A program made the translations under genes and the position numbers. Source: CAXMST01 sp963712765 (GTDB lineage Bacteria > Actinomycetota > Thermoleophilia > Solirubrobacterales > 70-9). From it: a DNA stretch of 64,000 nucleotides. Where the stretch lies: NCBI GenBank assembly GCA_963712765.1, contig CAVQIX010000003.1:186001-250000 (forward strand), in the 5' to 3' direction. Shown one piece after another: positions 59,231 through 64,000 of the stretch. The notes under the pieces are model-generated. The model was not told where the DNA came from. It was given only the letters and a program-made list of their open reading frames with translations, and did no database searches. The number at the start of each line of letters is the position of its first letter. Within the stretch, counting starts at the first letter, position 1.

Positions 59231-60430
59231 ATGAGGATCGGCGTCCCCAAAGAGTCCGCGGACGGAGAGAAGCGCGTCGCGCTGATCCCGGCCACGGTCG
59301 AGAGCCTGGTCGGCAAGAAGCTTGAGGTGGTAGTCGAGTCGGGCGCCGGCGAGCTCTCAGGCCATCCGGACTCCGAATACTCAGACGCCGGGGCGACGAT
59401 CGGCAGCGCCGATGATGCATATGGCGCCGACGTGGTCCTCCGTGTCGCAGTCCCGACGACAGAGGAGATCGGCCGCTTGGCGCAGGGCAGGATTCTGATC
59501 GGCTTCCTTGCCCCCCTCACAGCCGGGGAGACCACCAGAGCGCTGGCTTCCGGCGGCGTCACCAGCTTCGCGATCGAGTCGATTCCCCGGATCACACGGG
59601 CTCAGGCGATGGACGGGCTCTCCTCTCAGGCCAACGTCGCGGGCTACGCCTCGGTCCTACTCGCGGCGCGCGAGTGCGGACGCTTCTTCCCGATGATGAC
59701 CACCGCCGCGGGCACCGTCTCGCCCGCCCGGGTCATGGTTCTCGGCGCCGGCGTCGCCGGCCTGCAGGCGATCGCGACGGCCAAGCGCCTCGGCGCGGTC
59801 GTCTCTGGCTTCGACATCCGCCGCGCGGCCTGGGAGCAGATCTCCTCACTCGGCGGCCGGCCGCTCGAGCTCGACTTCATTCCCGACGCCGAGGACGAGG
59901 GTGGCTACGCTCGGCCGTTGACCGATGAGGAGAACGAGAAGGTCCGCGAGGCGCTGGCCGAGAACGCCGCCAAGCAGGACGTGATCGTCACCACCGCCCA
60001 GATTCCCGGGCGCAGGGCCCCGATCCTGATTACGGAGGAGGGCGTCCGCAACATGGCGCCGGGCTCGTTGATCGTCGATCTCGCCGGCGAGTCCGGCGGC
60101 AACTGCGAGTTGACCGAGGCCGGGACCACGGTCGAGGTGGACGGCGTCAAGATCATTGCTCCCTCCAACCTCGCCTCCGACATGGCCGCACACGCCTCAC
60201 AGCTGTACGCGAAGAACCTCGAGAACTTCATCGACCTGATCAGCGAGGAGGGCGAGCTCGGGATCGACTTCGGTGACGAGGTCGTCGCCGGCGCCTGCCT
60301 GACTCACGATGGCAAGGTCCGCAACGAGCGCGCCGCCGGCGCGGCGGGGGTCGAGCACGCCCCGGTCGAGACGCCGGCCGCCCCCGCCCCTGAGGCCGAG
60401 CCCAGCTCCGAGCAGGGAGGCGATTCCTGA
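59231..60430 (+). CDS. pntA: NAD(P) transhydrogenase subunit alpha part 1
   Basis: 399 residues, the NAD(H)-binding domain I subunit of proton-pumping transhydrogenase (alanine-dehydrogenase-like fold): MRIGVPKESADGEKRVAL, the nucleotide-binding VLGAGVAGLQAIATAKRLGA, and SGFDIRRAAWEQISSLGG. Works with the two membrane subunits downstream to exchange hydride between NADH and NADP+ using the proton gradient. C-terminal 40 residues are a low-complexity Ala/Pro/Glu tail. TAGGCT at 59212-59217 is a possible -10. Its TGA overlaps the next ATG. Confidence 0.93.
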   Translation: MRIGVPKESADGEKRVALIPATVESLVGKKLEVVVESGAGELSGHPDSEYSDAGATIGSADDAYGADVVLRVAVPTTEEIGRLAQGRILIGFLAPLTAGETTRALASGGVTSFAIESIPRITRAQAMDGLSSQANVAGYASVLLAARECGRFFPMMTTAAGTVSPARVMVLGAGVAGLQAIATAKRLGAVVSGFDIRRAAWEQISSLGGRPLELDFIPDAEDEGGYARPLTDEENEKVREALAENAAKQDVIVTTAQIPGRRAPILITEEGVRNMAPGSLIVDLAGESGGNCELTEAGTTVEVDGVKIIAPSNLASDMAAHASQLYAKNLENFIDLISEEGELGIDFGDEVVAGACLTHDGKVRNERAAGAAGVEHAPVETPAAPAPEAEPSSEQGGDS

Positions 60431-60789
60431 TGGGCGACATCATCCTCACCGCGTCAGAGGTCGACCTCGACCTGGTTGCGCAGCTGACCGTCTTCGTGCT
60501 CGCCGCCTTCGTCGGCTTCGAGGTGATCTCGAAGGTGCCGGCGACCCTGCACACGCCCCTGATGTCGCAGACCAACGCGATCCACGGCATCGTCGTCCTC
60601 GGCGGGCTTATCGTGATCGGCTCCTCGGCGACGCTGCTCACCGACGTGATCGGCTGGATCGCGATCTTCTTCGGCACCGTCAACGTCGTCGGCGGCTTCC
60701 TGGTCACCGACCGGATGCTCGGAATGTTCATTCGCAAGCCGAAGCCGAAGCCCGAGGACGACGACAGCGCGAGCGGGGAGGAGTCCTGA
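60430..60789 (+). CDS. NAD(P) transhydrogenase subunit alpha part 2
   Basis: 119 residues, the small membrane subunit (PntAB type) with three to four helices: QLTVFVLAAFVGFEVISKVP, then LHTPLMSQTNAIHGIVVLGG, a segment strongly conserved in the family. The tail is acidic and charged (KPKPKPEDDDSASGEES). Overlaps both neighbours by one base (TGATG), so all three subunits are translated together. Confidence 0.93.
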   Translation: MGDIILTASEVDLDLVAQLTVFVLAAFVGFEVISKVPATLHTPLMSQTNAIHGIVVLGGLIVIGSSATLLTDVIGWIAIFFGTVNVVGGFLVTDRMLGMFIRKPKPKPEDDDSASGEES

Positions 60790-62195
60790 TGCTCACCGCC
60801 GCCTTCGAGCTCCAGTCTGACTTCATCCAGATCTGTTACATCGTCGCCTTCGTGCTCTTCATCGTCGGCGTCCGGCAGGGAACTTCCCCGACCACCGCCA
60901 GGCGAGGCAACATGATCGCCGCGGTCGGAATGGCGGTCGCCGTCGGCGCGACCCTCGCCACCGACGTGATCGGCAACTGGGGGATCATCGTCAGCGCGAT
61001 CATCGTCGGCTCGGCCGTCGGCTGGATCGCCTCCGCGCGGGTCGCCATGACCGACATGCCGCAGATGGTCGCCCTCTACAACGGCCTCGGCGGCGGTGCG
61101 GTCGCCTTGATCGCCTGGTCGGAGTTCCGTGACATCGAGTTCGGCTTCGAGCTCCAGATCCTGATCCCGATCCTGTTCAGCATGGTTGTCGGCTCGATCT
61201 CGTTCTGGGGGTCGAACATCGCCTTCGGGAAGCTCCAGGGGATCCTCCCCCAGAGCTCGGTGAAGCTGCCGGGGCAGCAGTTCATCAACGCGCTGCTCGG
61301 GATCGGGCTGATCGCGATCTGCGTGGTCCTAGCGGCCGATGCGGAGTCGCCCTCGGAGACGCTGTTCGTGATCGGGCTGATCGCTGCCGCCCTGCTCGGC
61401 AACTTCTTCGTGCTCCCGATCGGCGGGGCCGACATGCCGGTGGTGATCTCCCTGCTCAACGCCTTCACCGGCCTCGCCGCCGCCGCGGCCGGGTTCACGC
61501 TCGACAACACGGCCCTGATCGTCGGCGGCACCCTGGTCGGCTCCTCCGGCACCATCCTCACGCTCGAGATGGCGACCGCGATGAACCGCTCGGTATCCAA
61601 CGTCCTCTTCGCCGGCTTCGGAGGCGCGCCTGCCGGTGGAGCCGCCGGTGACGGCGAGGAGCGCCCACACCGCTCGATCGGCGCTCAGGACGCCGCGATC
61701 GCCCTGGCATATGCAGACAGCGTCGTGATCGTTCCCGGCTACGGCCTCGCGGTCGCTCAGGCCCAGCACGCGGTGGCCGAGATGGCCGACGAGCTCGCCA
61801 ACCGCGGCGTCCAGGTCCGCTACGCGATCCATCCGGTGGCCGGCCGCATGCCGGGACACATGAACGTGCTGCTGGCCGAAGCCGACGTCGACTACGAGAA
61901 GCTGGTTGAGATGGACGACATCAACCCCGACATGCCCCGCACCGACGTCGCCGTCGTCATCGGCGCCAACGACGTCACCAACCCCGCCGCCAAGAACGAC
62001 CCTGACAGCCCGATTGCCGGGATGCCGATCATCGAGACCCACGAGGCACAGCAGGTGATCGTGATCAAGCGCTCGATGAGCCCCGGGTTCGCCGGCATCG
62101 ACAACGACCTCTTCTACCTCGACAAGACCGCGATGTTGTTCTCCGACGCCAAGGGAGCCGCGCAGGAGATCACCAGCGAGATCGGCAAGCTCTGA
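60789..62195 (+). CDS. pntB: NAD(P) transhydrogenase subunit beta
   Basis: 468 residues. Residues 1-255 hold about nine membrane helices of the proton path, and the C-terminal 190 the NADP(H)-binding domain III with the GYGLAVAQAQHAVAEMAD segment and IHPVAGRMPGHMNVLLAEA. Completes the split three-gene transhydrogenase, which supplies NADPH. ATG 60789 overlaps the previous stop; the earlier part of the open frame (from 60309) is the shadow of the other subunits. A hairpin follows 10 bp after the stop. Confidence 0.95.
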   Translation: MLTAAFELQSDFIQICYIVAFVLFIVGVRQGTSPTTARRGNMIAAVGMAVAVGATLATDVIGNWGIIVSAIIVGSAVGWIASARVAMTDMPQMVALYNGLGGGAVALIAWSEFRDIEFGFELQILIPILFSMVVGSISFWGSNIAFGKLQGILPQSSVKLPGQQFINALLGIGLIAICVVLAADAESPSETLFVIGLIAAALLGNFFVLPIGGADMPVVISLLNAFTGLAAAAAGFTLDNTALIVGGTLVGSSGTILTLEMATAMNRSVSNVLFAGFGGAPAGGAAGDGEERPHRSIGAQDAAIALAYADSVVIVPGYGLAVAQAQHAVAEMADELANRGVQVRYAIHPVAGRMPGHMNVLLAEADVDYEKLVEMDDINPDMPRTDVAVVIGANDVTNPAAKNDPDSPIAGMPIIETHEAQQVIVIKRSMSPGFAGIDNDLFYLDKTAMLFSDAKGAAQEITSEIGKL

Positions 62196-62205
62196 GCTCA
62201 GCCGT

Positions 62206-62225
62206 GGCGGTTGCTACCAACCGCC
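62206..62225. terminator. hairpin between pntB and the prepilin gene
   Basis: GGCGGTTG (62206-62213) and CAACCGCC (62218-62225) with a 4-nt loop that contains the prepilin stop codon. Bidirectional position between convergent genes; no T-run. Confidence 0.5.
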
Positions 62226-62678
62226 GTCGGCGGCGCAACCGCCGAGCCCGCCGACGCCGCAGCTGCGACTGAGCTGTCCCCCGAGCTCTCGTTCGAGCTC
62301 GAACCAGTTGCCGGTCTTCGAAGAGACGCGGAGCGTATAGGCGGAGGCGGCGCTGTCCACCACGGTGAGATCGGTGCCAGACAATGTCGGCTCGACCGCT
62401 GCCAGGTCGGCGGCGTCGGTCCCCGCGTAGCTGCCCCCGGCGTCGACCGCCCGGGTCTCGATCGCGAGCTGGGCCGAGGCGATGCTGGCCTTGGCGTCGG
62501 CGTCGAGGGCCTTGTCGCGCTGGCGGTAGAAGGCGGGAACGGCGATCGCCGCGAGGGAAGCGATGATCAGCATCACAACCAGCAGTTCGACGAGCGTGAA
62601 CCCGCGCTCGCTCAGGCGCAGCCCGGATCGGCCGGGCCGTATCGATGGGGCAGGTCGGATCGCGCCCTCGAACGCCAT
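62214..62678 (-). CDS. type IV prepilin-like protein
   Basis: 154 residues with a class III signal: basic leader, cleavage site RG|FTLVELL at G26-F27, Glu at +5 (E31) and a hydrophobic helix VVMLIIASLAAIAVP. The mature part is short, with one cysteine pair near the end (RSCGVGGLGGC) that could make the pilin disulphide loop. No other pilus gene is next to it, so it may be a minor pilin or pseudopilin assembled by machinery elsewhere. A shorter in-frame start inside the leader is possible. Confidence 0.85.
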   Translation of the reverse strand: MAFEGAIRPAPSIRPGRSGLRLSERGFTLVELLVVMLIIASLAAIAVPAFYRQRDKALDADAKASIASAQLAIETRAVDAGGSYAGTDAADLAAVEPTLSGTDLTVVDSAASAYTLRVSSKTGNWFELERELGGQLSRSCGVGGLGGCAADGGW

Positions 62679-62799
62679 TTCACCCCATCGTCACGCTCAC
62701 CGCAGGCCACAAGCGATCGGCCCGATGCTGGCCAGGATTGTGAGATCCGGTGCGTGGGGCCGGAGGTCAGCCGGCCGGCCGGCTGACGGTCGTCGGCCG

Positions 62800-63057
62800 C
62801 TAGTCCCGCTTGTCCTGGCCGCTGCGGCGAACCCGAGGCGTGAGCCAGCCGATCGCCATCCCGAGCAGGATCGCGATGACCAGGGCGAAGAAGAGGGGCA
62901 GCTCCGTAGTCGCGAAGAGGAAGGAGATGTTGGTCTCGTCGGTGTTTTGGAGGACGAAGATCGCCGCCAGCGCCGCGAAGGCGATCATCAGGTAGAAGCG
63001 CCAGCCCCGCCCGTCCTTTCCGGTGCTCTCGATCTTGTCGCTGCCGGGTGCGGCCAT
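62800..63057 (-). CDS. LapA-domain (DUF1049) membrane protein
   Basis: 85 residues with two membrane helices (YLMIAFAALAAIFVLQNTD and FFALVIAILLGMAIGWL) and the family phrase VLQNTDETNISFLF. LapA-domain proteins are known from LPS assembly in Gram-negatives, but the domain is widespread in actinobacteria, where its role is unclear. Basic C-terminus (PRVRRSGQDKRD) faces the cytoplasm. Stands between the prepilin gene and the divergent pilin-motif gene. Confidence 0.82.
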   Translation of the reverse strand: MAAPGSDKIESTGKDGRGWRFYLMIAFAALAAIFVLQNTDETNISFLFATTELPLFFALVIAILLGMAIGWLTPRVRRSGQDKRD

Positions 63058-63154
63058 CGGCCCGCGACCCTACCAACCATCAGGTTGCGTCAATGGTCAC
63101 GACCCCGCACCCGAATCGGCGCACTGCGACTCCCGATCGGCGCCGTCGCGGACA

Positions 63155-63160
63155 TAGCTT
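63155..63160 (+). promoter_or_regulatory. -10 box (TAGCTT) of the terminal gene
   Basis: TANNNT match ending 6 nt before ATG 63167 with no ribosome site, again suggesting a leaderless message. Confidence 0.4.
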
Positions 63161-63166
63161 TCGCCA

Positions 63167-64000
63167 ATGTCCGGCGAGCGCGGTCAGGCGACCGTTGAGT
63201 ACATCGGCGTTCTGCTACTGGCAGCGACCCTCCTCGCAGGGCTGATCGCCCTCGTGGGCCACTCGCCACCGGGCGCGAGCGCGGGCAAGCTGATCCTCGA
63301 TCGCCTCCTCTGTGCGGTTGGCGGCCCCCTCCCATGCGGCGACAGCGAGCTCGAGCGCAGCCTCGGCCACGAGCTCGCGGCGGCTCTCCGCGAAAACGCC
63401 CCGCAACTGCGGTTCGAGGACGGCGACTTCGTCAGCCTGCCGGTCGACCCGCGCGAGTGCCGCCGGCGGGCCTGCGCCGACAGCAGCGAACGGGGGCGGC
63501 TCTCGCGCTCCTTCGAGGGGGAGCCTCCGACCGCGTTCGTCCACACCGTCGACTGCCGAGCGGCTCGTCAACCCGACGACGCCGACTGCAGCGGCCCAAG
63601 CGCCGGGCATCTGTACCTCCAGTACTGGCTCTACTACCCCGACAGCCACACCCGCCCGTTCGGTCGGCTCGGCGGCTACCACCTCGACGACTGGGAGAGC
63701 TTCCAGGTCCGGATCGGCGGTGACGGTGAGCCGGAGGCGCGGGCCAGTTCCCACAACGGCCACCAGTATGGGCCCGACAAGCTCAGCGACGTAGACCCCG
63801 GGGCTCCGATCGCGGGCGCGGGAAGGGACGGATGGGGCCCCTCTCTCGGCTACCTGTGGGTTTCCGCCGGCTCGCACGCCGGTCGGGCCAGCGACGGGGA
63901 TCGCTACTTCCGCTCGGTGGACTCCGATCAGCTGCGCCTGGTGGCGATCGAGCCCGAGTTGGCGGCGCTCGATGGGATCGCCTACGAGGTCTCGCCTCCA
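63167..64000 (+). CDS. Flp/Tad-type prepilin signal joined to a Vps62-like domain (partial)
   Basis: 278 residues are visible and the frame runs off the right edge. The N-terminus is ERG|QATVEYIGVLLLAA: the G|xxxxEY site that prepilin peptidase cuts in Flp and TadE-like pilins, followed by a single helix to about residue 29. A cysteine-containing linker leads to a domain (about 145-260) with LQYWLYYPDSHTRPFGRLGG, HLDDWESFQVRI and LWVSAGSHAG, the landmarks of Vps62/DUF946-like proteins. So a large extracellular domain is carried on a pilin-type membrane anchor. Function unknown. Confidence 0.75.
   Translation, partial: MSGERGQATVEYIGVLLLAATLLAGLIALVGHSPPGASAGKLILDRLLCAVGGPLPCGDSELERSLGHELAAALRENAPQLRFEDGDFVSLPVDPRECRRRACADSSERGRLSRSFEGEPPTAFVHTVDCRAARQPDDADCSGPSAGHLYLQYWLYYPDSHTRPFGRLGGYHLDDWESFQVRIGGDGEPEARASSHNGHQYGPDKLSDVDPGAPIAGAGRDGWGPSLGYLWVSAGSHAGRASDGDRYFRSVDSDQLRLVAIEPELAALDGIAYEVSPP

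Noticed and set aside
1..64000. Mobile elements or CRISPR arrays
   Set aside because: No transposase, integrase, terminal inverted repeat or regularly spaced repeat was seen on either strand.

Overview
The window is 64 kb of high-GC bacterial chromosome, densely packed, with short intergenic gaps, frequent 4-nt gene overlaps and many GTG/TTG starts. Actinobacterial IHF-type protein, YrbE/Mkl-type (Mce-associated) transporter genes, an F420-type luciferase-like oxidoreductase, a three-subunit transhydrogenase, a PASTA-less Ser/Thr kinase with a beta-propeller, and several secreted proteins of a kind I associate with Solirubrobacterales point to Actinomycetota, most likely class Thermoleophilia. 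That placement is inference from gene style, not from a marker gene; no rRNA or tRNA was seen. I saw no insertion sequence, prophage, CRISPR array or tRNA, so this looks like core chromosome rather than an island.

Layout. 0-8 kb: a glycosyltransferase fused to a flippase-like membrane domain, then B12-dependent methionine synthase behind a SAM-I-type riboswitch, an alpha/beta hydrolase, a ferritin-like protein and a tiny leaderless gene. 8-12.5 kb: a minus-strand cluster of a lipoprotein and two PQQ-type sugar dehydrogenase-like proteins, one of which is an internal tandem duplication. 12.7-15.4 kb: an MlaE-MlaE-MlaF lipid transporter set with no Mce/MlaD substrate-binding gene nearby. 16.3-20.6 kb: an MMPL/RND exporter with a thioredoxin-like protein and a B3/4-domain protein in one operon. 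20.7-22.6 kb: two conserved unknowns, a strong terminator, an IHF-type DNA-binding protein, and a 374-bp non-coding gap carrying three DnaA-box-like 9-mers. 22.6-25.4 kb: an alpha-oxoamine synthase that reads most like serine palmitoyltransferase, and an AlkA-like glycosylase. 25.5-28.2 kb: a TPP-riboswitch-controlled ABC importer for a thiamin precursor. 28.3-30.6 kb: a CoxD/CoxE-like MoxR-VWA pair. 31-35.6 kb: a coiled-coil protein, two tandem S51 peptidases, glnK and amtB. 35.8-38.5 kb: a PAS protein and a metallo-beta-lactamase-fold protein, divergent from a GGDEF/HD-GYP protein.

38.6-50.8 kb is a mosaic of single genes: secreted and membrane coiled-coil proteins, rhodanese, thiolase, a class I amidotransferase-like protein, an FAD-dependent 2-hydroxyglutarate-oxidase-like protein, ATP-dependent DNA ligase, a frameshifted gene fragment, a PLC-X membrane protein, a crotonase, a methyltransferase and a GST-like protein. 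50.8-54.7 kb: pyruvate kinase translationally coupled to a CtpE-like P-type ATPase. 55-58.3 kb: an F420-type oxidoreductase and a receptor-like Ser/Thr kinase. 58.4-64 kb: a secreted protein, the pntAA-pntAB-pntB transhydrogenase operon, an orphan type IV prepilin, a LapA-domain protein, and the start of a protein joining a Flp/Tad-type prepilin motif to a Vps62-like domain.

Regulatory reading. Two riboswitches (SAM, TPP) are well supported. A recurring pattern is a TANNNT -10 box ending about 6-9 nt before a start codon with no Shine-Dalgarno sequence, which implies leaderless mRNAs for several genes, while other genes have clear AGGAGG-type sites. Points most worth following: the DnaA-box cluster, the SPT-like enzyme, the Flp-Vps62 architecture, the glycosyltransferase-flippase fusion, and the Mla-type transporter lacking its binding protein.
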